DNA from: WTFV01 sp965203525
Lineage (GTDB): Bacteria; Acidobacteriota; Vicinamibacteria; Vicinamibacterales; UBA8438
Reading direction: 5' to 3'
Length of the DNA: 64,000 nucleotides
Assembly (NCBI GenBank): GCA_965203525.1
Contig: OZ241898.1
Location: forward strand, 5,280,658-5,344,657
Each line of letters starts with the position of its first letter. The stretch's first letter is position 1. The position numbers and the translations under genes were made by a program. Below, piece by piece: positions 24,980-32,676 of this stretch. The notes under the pieces are model-generated. The model did no database searches, was not told where the DNA came from, and worked only from the letters and a program-made list of their open reading frames with translations.

Positions 24980-25996
24980 CTACTGGTGCCCGAGCACCGG
25001 ATGCGGCACGTACGGCGCTTCGAGCGCGCGGCATTCGTCGTCGTCGAGCGTGATGTCGAGCGCCGCCACGGCGTCGTCGAGATGCCGCATCTTCGTCACG
25101 CCGACGATCGGCGCGGTCACGCCCGGCTGGCGGAGGATCCAGGCCAGCGCGATCTGCGCCGGCGTGACGCCGCGCCGGCGCGCCAGATCGGCGACCTGGT
25201 CGACGACGCGGAAGTCCGCGTCGGCGTAATAGAGCGACCGGGCGTACTCGTCGGTTTGCGCGCGCAGCGTCCCGCCGCCTTTCTTCTCTTCGGGGCTGGC
25301 GGACTCGTCGGGGCCGGCGGGCCGAGCGCGGTTTCCGGCCAGGAACCCGCGCGCCAGCGGGCTCCACGGGATGACGCCGATCCCCTCGGCGCGGCACAGC
25401 GGCAGCATCTCGCGCTCTTCCTCGCGGTAGACGAGGTTGTAGTGGTTCTGCATCGACGCGAAGCGCGCCCACCCGCGGCGCTCCGACACATGAAGCATCC
25501 GCGCGAACTGCCACGCGAACATGCTCGACGCGCCCGTGTAGCGCGCCTTGCCGGCCCGCACGAGGTCGTGCAGCGCTTCGAGCGTCTCCTCGATCGGGGT
25601 GTGCGGGTCGAAGCGGTGGATCTGGTACAGGTCGACGTAGTCGGTCCGGAGCCGCCGTAGCGAGGCGTCGACGGCGTCGAAGAGGTGCTTGCGGGACAGG
25701 CCGCGGTCGTTCGGCCCGTCGCCCATGGGGAAGAACGCCTTGGTTGCGATCACGACCTGATCGCGGGTGGTGAAGTCGCCGAGCGCGCGGCCGACGATCT
25801 CCTCGCTGACGCCGCGGGAGTACATGTCCGCCGTGTCGAAGAAGTTGACGCCGGCGTCGAGCGCCCGCCGGATGAAGGGACGGCTGGCGTCCTCGGGCAG
25901 GATCCAGGGACGCCAGGCGGGCGACCCGAAGGTCATCGTGCCGAGGCAGAGACGCGAAACGCGCAGGCCGGTGCGGCCGAGGTTGACGTATTCCAT
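24980..25996 (-). CDS. aldo/keto reductase
   Basis: A 338-residue NADPH-dependent AKR of the barrel fold. The catalytic tetrad is visible: Asp and Tyr in NFFDTADMYSRG, Lys in IATKAF, and His in YQIHRFDPHTPIEETL. Cofactor motifs IPWSPLARGFLAG and the C-terminal VTKMRHLDDAVAALDITL are normal. The C-terminal part was copied to 22310-22568 when the AbiE island was acquired; this copy is complete and in frame. The substrate is unknown. Confidence 0.93.
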   Translation of the reverse strand: MEYVNLGRTGLRVSRLCLGTMTFGSPAWRPWILPEDASRPFIRRALDAGVNFFDTADMYSRGVSEEIVGRALGDFTTRDQVVIATKAFFPMGDGPNDRGLSRKHLFDAVDASLRRLRTDYVDLYQIHRFDPHTPIEETLEALHDLVRAGKARYTGASSMFAWQFARMLHVSERRGWARFASMQNHYNLVYREEEREMLPLCRAEGIGVIPWSPLARGFLAGNRARPAGPDESASPEEKKGGGTLRAQTDEYARSLYYADADFRVVDQVADLARRRGVTPAQIALAWILRQPGVTAPIVGVTKMRHLDDAVAALDITLDDDECRALEAPYVPHPVLGHQ

Positions 25997-26053
25997 GGGA
26001 GTGCTTTCGCGACGCGCGCAACCCCGGCGCGGCCGCCGCGCACCGCGGGCGCC

Positions 26054-26350
26054 CCGGCGCCGGCCGGCAACGCTGCGCCGGATTCCCGGCCTGGACCCCG
26101 CTACGCAATGCGCGGCCAGCAACCGGCGCCGGCCGGCTGCGCTGCGCCGGATTCCCCTGGATCCCGATGCGCAATGCGCGGCCAGCAACCGGCGCCGGCC
26201 GGCTGCGCTGCGCCGGATTCCCCTGGATCCCGATGCGCAATGCGCGGCCATCAACCGGCGCCGGCCGGCCGCGCCGGATTCCCGGCCTGGACCCCGATGC
26301 GCAATGCGCGGCCATCAATCGGCGCCGACCGGCTGCGCCGCGCCGGATTC
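26054..26350. repeat. five-copy ~66-bp tandem array next to the SEC-C gene
   Basis: CCGGCGCCGGCCGGCTGCGC plus GCCGGATTCC and GATGCGCAATGCGCGGCCA recurs starting at 26054, 26123, 26189, 26255 and 26319 (spacings 69, 66, 66, 64). The last copy stops about 10 bases from the stop of the minus-strand SEC-C gene. The gap 25997-26359 holds nothing else. Confidence 0.93.
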
Positions 26351-26359
26351 CCAGCCGCT

Positions 26360-26593
26360 TCAGGGCACCGTGTGGTAGTGGCCGTGCTCCGGATCCCACA
26401 CCTGCCGCGGACCGGATCCGCCGCCGGCCGTGAAGGTGTACGCGATGACGCCCGCGATCGCCACCAGGACCACGATGAGGGCGTAGGTGCCGAACCGGGA
26501 TCCGCCGCTCCGCTTGCCGGCGCAGCATTGCTTGTACTTGCGTCCGCTGCCGCACGGGCAGGGGGCGTTCCGGCCTGCCTTGGTTGCTGCCAT
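26360..26593 (-). CDS. SEC-C motif zinc-binding small membrane protein
   Basis: A 77-residue protein. GGGGGAG precedes ATG 26593. Residues 7-24 are a SEC-C zinc motif (NAPCPCGSGRKYKQCC, C-x-C-x8-C-C), as found at the C-terminus of SecA, here N-terminal. A single membrane helix (TYALIVVLVAIAGVIAYTFTA) follows, then a short His-containing tail (DPEHGHYHTVP). It may tether a ribosome- or SecB-like interaction to the membrane, but that is inference. Confidence 0.85.
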   Translation of the reverse strand: MAATKAGRNAPCPCGSGRKYKQCCAGKRSGGSRFGTYALIVVLVAIAGVIAYTFTAGGGSGPRQVWDPEHGHYHTVP

Positions 26594-26649
26594 TCGTCTC
26601 GACTCCCCCGGCCAGTATACCGCCGGACGATCCGGAACGGCCGGTCCGG

Positions 26650-26934
26650 TGTCCGGCGGCCTCGCCGGTGACGGGCGGCGACCGGTTTCACGAGGCGCAG
26701 TGCGCGGCGCTCGACGAGACGCGGGGCGGGCGGGACCGGCGCGGCGAGCGGGAGCGCGTTTCACGAGACGCAGTGCGCGGCGCTCGACGAGACGGGCTGA
26801 ACGAGGCGGTCCGCCGCCTGAACCACTACGTTTCACGAGGCGAGGGCGCGGCGCTCGGCGAGACCGGCCGCGCGGCAGGCGGCCGCGCGGCGATCGGCGC
26901 CGGCGACCGCGGCCGGGTGTCCGGCGGCTCACGT
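26650..26934. repeat. three-copy array plus a copy of the quinone oxidoreductase gene end
   Basis: GTTTCACGAGGCGCAGTGCG plus CGGCGCTCGACGAGAC occurs at 26685, 26758 and 26830 (spacings 73, 72). GTGTCCGGCGGC-TC, which at 26918-26931 includes the stop codon of the next gene, also occurs at 26650. The gap 26594-26928 holds no gene. Confidence 0.9.
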
Positions 26935-27924
26935 CGTCAGCAGCAGCTTCCCGACGTGCGCGCTCGACTCCATGACGCGGTGCGCCTCGGCCGCGCCGGC
27001 GAGCGGCCAGGTGGCGTGCACGATCGGCCGCAGCGCGCCGGACGCGAACCGCGGCCAGACGAGGTCGCGCAGCGACCCCAGGATCTTCGCCTTCTCCTCC
27101 ACCGCCCGCGCCCGCAGCGTCGCCCCGGTCACGGTCAGGCGGCGCGACATCAGCCGCGCGAGGTCGAGCTCGGCCTGCGCGCCCTCCGGGAGGGCGATGA
27201 TCACCAGCCGCCCCTCGACGGCGAGGCTGGCGAGGTTGCGCCGCAGGTAGGCGCCGCCGACCATGTCGAGGACGAGGTCGACGCCCCGGCCGCCGGTCGC
27301 CTCGCGCAGCACCGCCGCGAAGTCCTCCCTGCGGTAGTCGATGGCCCGCTCGGCGCCCAGTTCCACGCAGGCGGCGCACTTGGCCGGGGTGCCGGCGGTG
27401 GCGAAGACGCGCGCCCCGAACAGGCGCGCGAGCTGGATGGCCGCGGTGCCGATCCCGCTCGATCCGCCGTGCACCAGCAGCGCTTCGCCCGCCGCGAGCC
27501 GGCCGCGGTCGATGACGTTGGTCCAGACGGTGGCGTACGCCTCCGGCAGCGCCGCCGCGTCGGCCAGCGACACGCCCGCCGGGATCGGCAGGCACTGCGG
27601 GGCCGGCGCCACGCAGTACTCGGCGTACCCGCCGCCGGTGAGCAGCGCGCACACTTCGTCGCCAGCCGTGAGACGGGACACGCCCTCCCCGACCGCCGTG
27701 ATCGTGCCCGACACTTCGAGTCCCGGGACGTCGGAGGCGCCGGGGGGCGGCGGATAGTTGCCCTTGCGCTGCATCACGTCGGCGCGGTTGACTCCGGCCG
27801 CCGCCACCCGGATCGACACCTCGCCGGGGCCGGCCGCCGGTACCGGCCGGATCCCGATCCGCAACGCCTCGGGCGGACCGGGCGCGGGGATCTCGACGAC
27901 GCGCATGGTTTCGGGAATCGCCAT
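26929..27924 (-). CDS. NAD(P)H-quinone oxidoreductase, PIG3/QOR type
   Basis: A 331-residue MDR-superfamily protein without zinc ligands. It has the GroES-like N-terminal domain (VRVAAAGVNRADVMQRKGNYPPPPG, the PIG3 phrase), the Rossmann motif LLVHGGSSGIGTAAIQLA, and GVDLVLDMVGG. The start is ATG 27924, seven bases after AGGAG; the ATG at 27930 is only one base away from it. It reduces quinones with NADPH. It is monocistronic; both flanks carry duplications. Confidence 0.92.
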   Translation of the reverse strand: MAIPETMRVVEIPAPGPPEALRIGIRPVPAAGPGEVSIRVAAAGVNRADVMQRKGNYPPPPGASDVPGLEVSGTITAVGEGVSRLTAGDEVCALLTGGGYAEYCVAPAPQCLPIPAGVSLADAAALPEAYATVWTNVIDRGRLAAGEALLVHGGSSGIGTAAIQLARLFGARVFATAGTPAKCAACVELGAERAIDYRREDFAAVLREATGGRGVDLVLDMVGGAYLRRNLASLAVEGRLVIIALPEGAQAELDLARLMSRRLTVTGATLRARAVEEKAKILGSLRDLVWPRFASGALRPIVHATWPLAGAAEAHRVMESSAHVGKLLLTT

Positions 27925-27959
27925 CTGCATGCTCCTGGAGGCCGCGAAGGGGGCGCGGC

Positions 27960-28148
27960 GCCGGGTGACGCCGCGGCCGGGTGACGCCGCATGGACACGG
28001 TGCAGGTCCGCGACCCGCTCGACCTGCGGGCGCCGGATGACGCCGCGGCCGGGTGATGCCGCGGCCGGGCCGGCAGGCGCCCGAGGGCGCCGACGTGCGC
28101 ATCGAACCGTGGCGCCGTGTCCGGGTGACGCCGCGGCCGGGCCGGCGG
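27960..28148. repeat. 72-bp spaced repeats upstream of the quinone oxidoreductase gene
   Basis: GCCGGRTGACGCCGCGGCCG occurs at 27960 and 28032 (period 72), and CCGGGTGAYGCCGCGGCCGG occurs at 28049 and 28121 (period 72). They lie in the 550-bp gap 27925-28474 between the divergent oxidoreductase and dapB genes. Confidence 0.85.
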
Positions 28149-28318
28149 GACCCGGCGCGCGAGTATAATTCGCGTCACCTGTGCCGATCCCGGCCGCGGC
28201 GCGCGCCCGTCTCGCGGAGCCGCCGCCCAGGGCCGTGCCCTTCCGGGGCGCCGGAAGGGCGCGGCGCTGATCCGGCAGGTGGCGCACGACGCCGAAGAAG
28301 CCGCGGCCGGGGGAAGCG

Positions 28319-28493
28319 GCCCCGCGACGAGCGCGCGGATCGTCCACCCGCCGCCGGGTGGCGCGCCGAACGTCGGCAGGGAGGGTGGAGCACCATCATG
28401 TGCTGTCGGTCCCGCGACCACCCGCCGCCGGGTGGCGCGCCGAACGTCGGCAGGGAGGAAGAAGCAGCCCCGCGATGAGCGTGCGGATCGTCC
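28319..28493. repeat. copy of the dapB start region
   Basis: CCCCGCGAYGAGCGYGCGGA appears at 28319 and 28468; the second copy contains the dapB start ATG 28475, the first has ACG instead. CACCCGCCGCCGGGTGGCGC plus CGAACGTCGGCAGGGAG occurs at 28345 and 28429 (period 84), the latter copy holding the dapB ribosome site. Confidence 0.9.
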
Positions 28494-29173
28494 TGGTCGG
28501 CTACGGCCGGATGGGCAAGGCGGTAGACGCGCTGAGCGCCGATCACGGCTGCGAGGTGGTCGAGCGTCTCGACGTCCACAACAACCTGCGCGGCGCGGGC
28601 ATCGATTCGCCGGCGCTGCCCGCCGCCGACGTGGCGATCGAGTTCTCCCTGGCCGATTCGGCGGCGTCCAACGTGAAGAAGCTGGCCGCGCGCGGCATCG
28701 ACGTCGTGGTCGGCACGACCGGCTGGGAGGCGCAGGAAGCCGAGGTCCGGCGGGCCGCGGAAGAGGCCGGGATCGGCGTGGTGCACGCCGCGAACTTCTC
28801 GCTCGGGGTCAATCTGTTCCAGGCGCTCGTGGAGCGGAGCGCGGCGCTGTTCGCGCGCCACGACGACTACGGGAGCTGGATCCACGAAGGCCACCACGCG
28901 GCGAAACGGGACGCCCCGTCCGGCACCGCGCTGGCGCTGCAGGCGGCGATGCGCGGCGCGGGGTACGCACGGGGCATCGACGTGGCGTCGACGCGCGCGG
29001 GCCGGATGCCGGGCATGCACACGGTCGGGTACGACGGCCCGTTCGACACGATCACCCTGACCCACACCGCCCGCGACCGGGCGGCGTTCGCGCGGGGCGC
29101 CCTGGAGGCGGCGCGCTGGGTGCGCGGCAGGCGCGGCTGGTTCTCGATGCGCCACGTGCTCGGCATCGACTGA
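28475..29173 (+). CDS. dapB: 4-hydroxy-tetrahydrodipicolinate reductase
   Basis: A 232-residue protein, the short DapB form. GGGAGGAAGAAG precedes ATG 28475. Residues 3-16 are the nucleotide-binding loop (VRIVLVGYGRMGKAV), and the substrate-binding signature is complete: EGHHAAKRDAPSGTA, with catalytic His and Lys and the PSGTA phosphate-type loop. It reduces the DapA product with NAD(P)H in diaminopimelate/lysine synthesis. It is the first gene of the dapB-dapA-dapD operon, 16 bases before dapA. Confidence 0.95.
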   Translation: MSVRIVLVGYGRMGKAVDALSADHGCEVVERLDVHNNLRGAGIDSPALPAADVAIEFSLADSAASNVKKLAARGIDVVVGTTGWEAQEAEVRRAAEEAGIGVVHAANFSLGVNLFQALVERSAALFARHDDYGSWIHEGHHAAKRDAPSGTALALQAAMRGAGYARGIDVASTRAGRMPGMHTVGYDGPFDTITLTHTARDRAAFARGALEAARWVRGRRGWFSMRHVLGID

Positions 29174-29189
29174 GGCAACGGGAAACGCC

Positions 29190-30089
29190 ATGCAGACACG
29201 CTGGGCGGGTTGCGGCACGGCCCTCGTCACGCCGTTCACGGCGGGCGGCGCCGTGGACGAAGCGGCGGTCAGGCGGCTGGCGCGACGGCAGATCGACGGC
29301 GGCGCGCACTTCCTGGTCCCCTGCGGAACCACCGGCGAGAGCCCCACCCTGTCGCCCGCCGAGAAGCTCCGCGTCGTCGAGCTCGTCGTCGAGGCGGCCG
29401 ACGGCGCGGTCCCGGTGCTGGCGGGGGCGGGCGGCTACGACACGCGGGCCGTCGTCGCGCTGGCGCGCGACCTGGCGCGCGCCGGCGCGGCGGGAATCCT
29501 CTCGGTCACGCCGTACTACAGCAAGCCGACGCCGGAGGGGCTCTGCCGGCACTACGGCGCCATCGCCGACGGCACCGACCTGCCGATCGTGCTGTACAAC
29601 GTGCCGGGCCGAACCGCCTGCAACATCGACCCGGCCACCCTCCTCCGCCTCGTGGAGATCGCCAACGTCGTCGGCGTGAAGGAGGCCTCCGGCGACCTCG
29701 GACAGATGTGCGAGATCTGCCGCGCGGTGCCGGACGACTTCTGTGTGCTCTCCGGCGACGACGCGTTCACCCTGGCCATGATGGCGCTCGGCGGCGCCGG
29801 CGTGATCTCGGTGGTCGCCAACGAGGCCCCGGCCGAGATGGCGGCCCTCGTCGACCAGGCGGCGGCGGGCGACTTCGCGGCGGCCCGCGCCACCCACGAG
29901 CGGCTGCTGCCGCTGATGCAGGCGAACTTCGTCGAGTCGAACCCGATCCCGGTCAAGGCCGCGCTGGCCGAACTGGGCCTCGTCGAGGAGGTCTACCGCC
30001 TGCCGCTGGCGCCGCCGGCTCCCGCGGCGCGGGCGCGCATCGCCGAGGCGTTGCGCGCGCTGGGGCTGTCCGCACGGAAGGGCGCATGA
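29190..30089 (+). CDS. dapA: 4-hydroxy-tetrahydrodipicolinate synthase
   Basis: A 299-residue class-I aldolase barrel. It has GTALVTPF at the N-terminus, CGTTGESPTLS (substrate carboxylate loop), TPYYSKPTPEGL and YNVPGRTA with the catalytic tyrosines, and the Schiff-base lysine in GVKEASGD. It condenses pyruvate with aspartate semialdehyde in the first committed step of diaminopimelate synthesis. Stop overlaps the dapD start as ATGA, so the two are co-translated. Confidence 0.97.
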   Translation: MQTRWAGCGTALVTPFTAGGAVDEAAVRRLARRQIDGGAHFLVPCGTTGESPTLSPAEKLRVVELVVEAADGAVPVLAGAGGYDTRAVVALARDLARAGAAGILSVTPYYSKPTPEGLCRHYGAIADGTDLPIVLYNVPGRTACNIDPATLLRLVEIANVVGVKEASGDLGQMCEICRAVPDDFCVLSGDDAFTLAMMALGGAGVISVVANEAPAEMAALVDQAAAGDFAAARATHERLLPLMQANFVESNPIPVKAALAELGLVEEVYRLPLAPPAPAARARIAEALRALGLSARKGA

Positions 30090-30928
30090 ACCTCGAAACG
30101 CGGATTCGGAACCTCTACGCCCAAGCCGCCGAGGCGGACCGCGAAGAGGCGCGCGCCGCGTTCGCCGAGCTGCGCGCGGCGCTCGCCGCGGGCCGCGTGC
30201 GCGCGGCCGAGCCCGACCCGGCGGCGCCGGCCGGCTGGCGCGTCAACGCGTGGGTCAAGCAGGGCATCCTGGTCGGCTTCCGCCACGGCGACGTCGTGGC
30301 GTTCGACTCCCCCAGCGCCGATTCGCCCTGGCTCGACAAGGACACGCTGCCCCTCCGCCCGCTCTCCACGGCGTCGAACGTGCGCCTCGTGCCCGGCGGA
30401 TCGTCGGTGCGGGACGGCGCGTACCTCGGCCGGGGAGTCATCTGCATGCCGCCGATGTACGTCAACGTCGGCGCCTGGGTCGGCGACGGCAGCCTGATCG
30501 ACTCGCACGCGCTGGTCGGATCCTGCGCGCAGGTCGGCAGCGGCGTGCACGTGAGCGCCGCGGCGCAGATCGGCGGGGTGCTCGAGCCGGTGGGCGCCCT
30601 GCCGGTGATCGTCGAGGACGACGCGCTGGTCGGCGGCAACACCGGCCTCTACGAGGGCGCGGTGGTCAAGCGCCGGGCGGTGATCGGGGCCGGCACGGTG
30701 CTGACCGGGTCGACTCCGATCTACGACCTGCCGCGGGGGCGGATCATCAGGCCGGCCGCGGGCGAGCCGACGGTGGTGCCGGAAGGCGCGGTCGTCGTGC
30801 CCGGCGCGCGCGCCGTCACCAGCGGCGCGGGACCCGGATGGGGGCTGTCGCTCGCCACGCCGGTCATCGTCAAGTACCGCGACGACCGCACGGACACGCG
30901 CACGGAGCTCGAAGCATGGATCCGGTAG
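30086..30928 (+). CDS. dapD: 2,3,4,5-tetrahydropyridine-2,6-dicarboxylate N-succinyltransferase
   Basis: A 280-residue left-handed beta-helix acyltransferase. The N-terminal helical domain (IRNLYAQAAEADRE) is followed by the hexapeptide-repeat region with the dapD phrases GWRVNAWVKQGILVGFR, VCMPPMYVNVGAWVG-like ICMPPMYVNVGAWVGDGSLI, GSCAQVGSGVHVSAAAQIGG and GNTGLYEGAVVKRRAVI. It commits the pathway to the succinylase branch, in agreement with dapE nearby. Its final codons (TRTELEAWIR) are copied in front of dapE. Confidence 0.97.
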   Translation: MNLETRIRNLYAQAAEADREEARAAFAELRAALAAGRVRAAEPDPAAPAGWRVNAWVKQGILVGFRHGDVVAFDSPSADSPWLDKDTLPLRPLSTASNVRLVPGGSSVRDGAYLGRGVICMPPMYVNVGAWVGDGSLIDSHALVGSCAQVGSGVHVSAAAQIGGVLEPVGALPVIVEDDALVGGNTGLYEGAVVKRRAVIGAGTVLTGSTPIYDLPRGRIIRPAAGEPTVVPEGAVVVPGARAVTSGAGPGWGLSLATPVIVKYRDDRTDTRTELEAWIR

Positions 30929-31630
30929 CCGCGCGGATGGCGCGCCGGGGCGGGTCCGCCGCGCCCGCGCGGCGGGCGACCTATCAGGACGTGCTCGACG
31001 CGCCGGCGCACCGAGTGGCCGAGATCGTCGACGGGACGCTCCACACCCACCCGCGGCCGGCCGCACCGCACGCGCTCGCGAGCTCGTCCCTGGGGGCCGA
31101 CCTCGCGAATCCCTTCCAGTTCGGCCGCGGCGGACCGGGCGGGTGGTGGATCATCTCCGAGCCGGAGCTGCATTTCGGCGAGGACGTCCTGGTGCCCGAT
31201 CTGGCGGGCTGGCGCCGCGAGCGCATGCCGGACTATCCCGACGCGGCGTACTTCACGCTGGCGCCGGACTGGGTGTGCGAAGTGCTCTCGCCCTCGACCC
31301 GCAAGCTCGACCTGCACGGCAAGCGCCCGGTCTACGCGCGGGAGGGAGTGGCGCATCTGTGGCTCGTCGACCCGCTGGACCGCACCCTGGAAGCGTTCGA
31401 GCTGCGCGCGGGGGCGTGGGCGCCGGTTGCGACGGCCAGGGACGACGACCCGGTCGCCGTGCGCCCCTTCGCGGCGGTCACCTTCAGCCTCGCCGATCTG
31501 TGGCCCTGACGCCCGGAACGGCTTCCGGACGTTCTCCCGGCCTCGCCGCCCGCGGCAGGCCGCCGCGCCGCCGACGCCGTGTATGATGCCGCTTTCCGCA
31601 ACCCGCACGGAGATCGAAGCATGGATCCGG
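30899..31630. repeat. 27-bp direct repeat of the dapD-dapE junction flanking the Uma2 gene
   Basis: CGCACGGAGCTCGAAGCATG+GATCCGG at 30899-30925 matches 31604-31630 with a single C/A difference. The left copy is the dapD end plus the Uma2 start codon; the right copy gives the dapE start. The dapD end TRTELEAWIR reappears as TRTEIEAWIR out of frame before dapE. Confidence 0.95.
30916..31509 (+). CDS. Uma2 family (DUF820) restriction-endonuclease-like protein
   Basis: A 197-residue protein. It overlaps the dapD end by 13 bases and starts MDP like dapE. The PD-(D/E)xK-fold signature of Uma2 is present: ISEPELHFGEDVLVPDLAGWRRE (metal Asp in PDLAG), APDWVCEVLSPSTRKLDLHGKR (E-x-L-S-P-S and the Lys), and YAREGVAHLWLVDP. 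Function of the family is unsettled; it is abundant in cyanobacteria and some high-GC bacteria. Its position splits the dap operon, so it was inserted between dapD and dapE. Confidence 0.9.
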   Translation: MDPVAARMARRGGSAAPARRATYQDVLDAPAHRVAEIVDGTLHTHPRPAAPHALASSSLGADLANPFQFGRGGPGGWWIISEPELHFGEDVLVPDLAGWRRERMPDYPDAAYFTLAPDWVCEVLSPSTRKLDLHGKRPVYAREGVAHLWLVDPLDRTLEAFELRAGAWAPVATARDDDPVAVRPFAAVTFSLADLWP

Positions 31631-32631
31631 CCGCCGCCCCGCTCGTCGACCTCGCCCGCAACCTCATCGACATCGACTCGACCAGCGGCAGAGAAGCCGC
31701 GGCGACGGCCTGGCTCGCGCGCTGCCTGCGCGAGCGGGGCTACCAGGTCACCGAGCAGCCGGTGGCCGGCGACCGGGTCAACGTCGTCGCCACGGTCGGC
31801 GCGGCGGAGCCCGAGGTCGTCTATTCGACGCACGTCGACTGCGTGCCGCCCTTCTTTCCGAGCCGGATCGAGGGCGACACCCTGTACGGCCGGGGCGCCT
31901 GCGACGCCAAGGGGATCCTGGCGGCCGAGATCATGGCGCTCGACCGGCTCCGCGACGCCGGCGAGACGCGCGCCGGCCTGCTCGTCGTGGTGGGCGAGGA
32001 GGACGGCAGCCCCGGGGCCCGCGCCGCCAACCGGCTCTCGAACCGCTGCCGCTACCTGATCAACGGCGAGCCGACCGACAACCGCCTCGGCGCGGCCACC
32101 AAGGGCGCCTACCGGGTGCGCCTGTCGGCCACCGGCCGCGCGGTCCACTCCGCGTACCCGGAGCTCGGCGACTCGGCGATCGAGAAGCTCCTCGACGCCC
32201 TGGTCGCCCTGCGCGGCGTCGAGCTGCCGGTCGATCCGCTGCTCGGCGCCACCACCTACACGATCGGCGTGCTCTCGGGCGGCGTCGCCCCCAACGTGGT
32301 GCCGCCGGCCGCCGAGGCCGACGTCAACTTCCGCATCGTCGAGCCGGCCGCGCGCGTGCGCGAGCGGCTCGAAGCAGCGCTGCCCGGTTCGGTGGCGATC
32401 GACGACGTGATGATCGTCCCCCCGGTCAGGACGACCACCGTGCCGGGGTTCGAGACGGCGCCCTTCTCGTTCACCACCGACATCCCGTTCCTGACGGCGT
32501 GGGGCAAGCCGCTGCTGGTCGGCCCCGGCTCCATCCACGCGGCCCATACGGCGGACGAGCACGTGCGGATCGACGAGCTGGTGCGCGCGGTCGATCTCTA
32601 CGAGCGGCTGGCGGGGAAGTTGCTGGCCTGA
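31621..32631 (+). CDS. dapE: M20-family deacylase, probable succinyl-diaminopimelate desuccinylase
   Basis: A 336-residue M20 metallohydrolase. The metal sites are in order: STHVDCVPP (His, Asp), GRGACDAKG (bridging Asp), VGEEDGSPGAR (catalytic Glu-Glu), INGEPTDN, and GPGSIHAAHTADEHV (His ligand). The dimerisation domain lies between. M20 specificity cannot be read from sequence alone (ArgE and carboxypeptidase G2 are similar), but the dapB-dapA-dapD operon makes the desuccinylase role likely. ATG 31621 lies in the duplicated junction. Confidence 0.88.
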   Translation: MDPAAAPLVDLARNLIDIDSTSGREAAATAWLARCLRERGYQVTEQPVAGDRVNVVATVGAAEPEVVYSTHVDCVPPFFPSRIEGDTLYGRGACDAKGILAAEIMALDRLRDAGETRAGLLVVVGEEDGSPGARAANRLSNRCRYLINGEPTDNRLGAATKGAYRVRLSATGRAVHSAYPELGDSAIEKLLDALVALRGVELPVDPLLGATTYTIGVLSGGVAPNVVPPAAEADVNFRIVEPAARVRERLEAALPGSVAIDDVMIVPPVRTTTVPGFETAPFSFTTDIPFLTAWGKPLLVGPGSIHAAHTADEHVRIDELVRAVDLYERLAGKLLA

Positions 32632-32676
32632 CCGCGGATGCGGCCGGCGGCCGGATTCCGGCCGGTTGCCCGCCGA

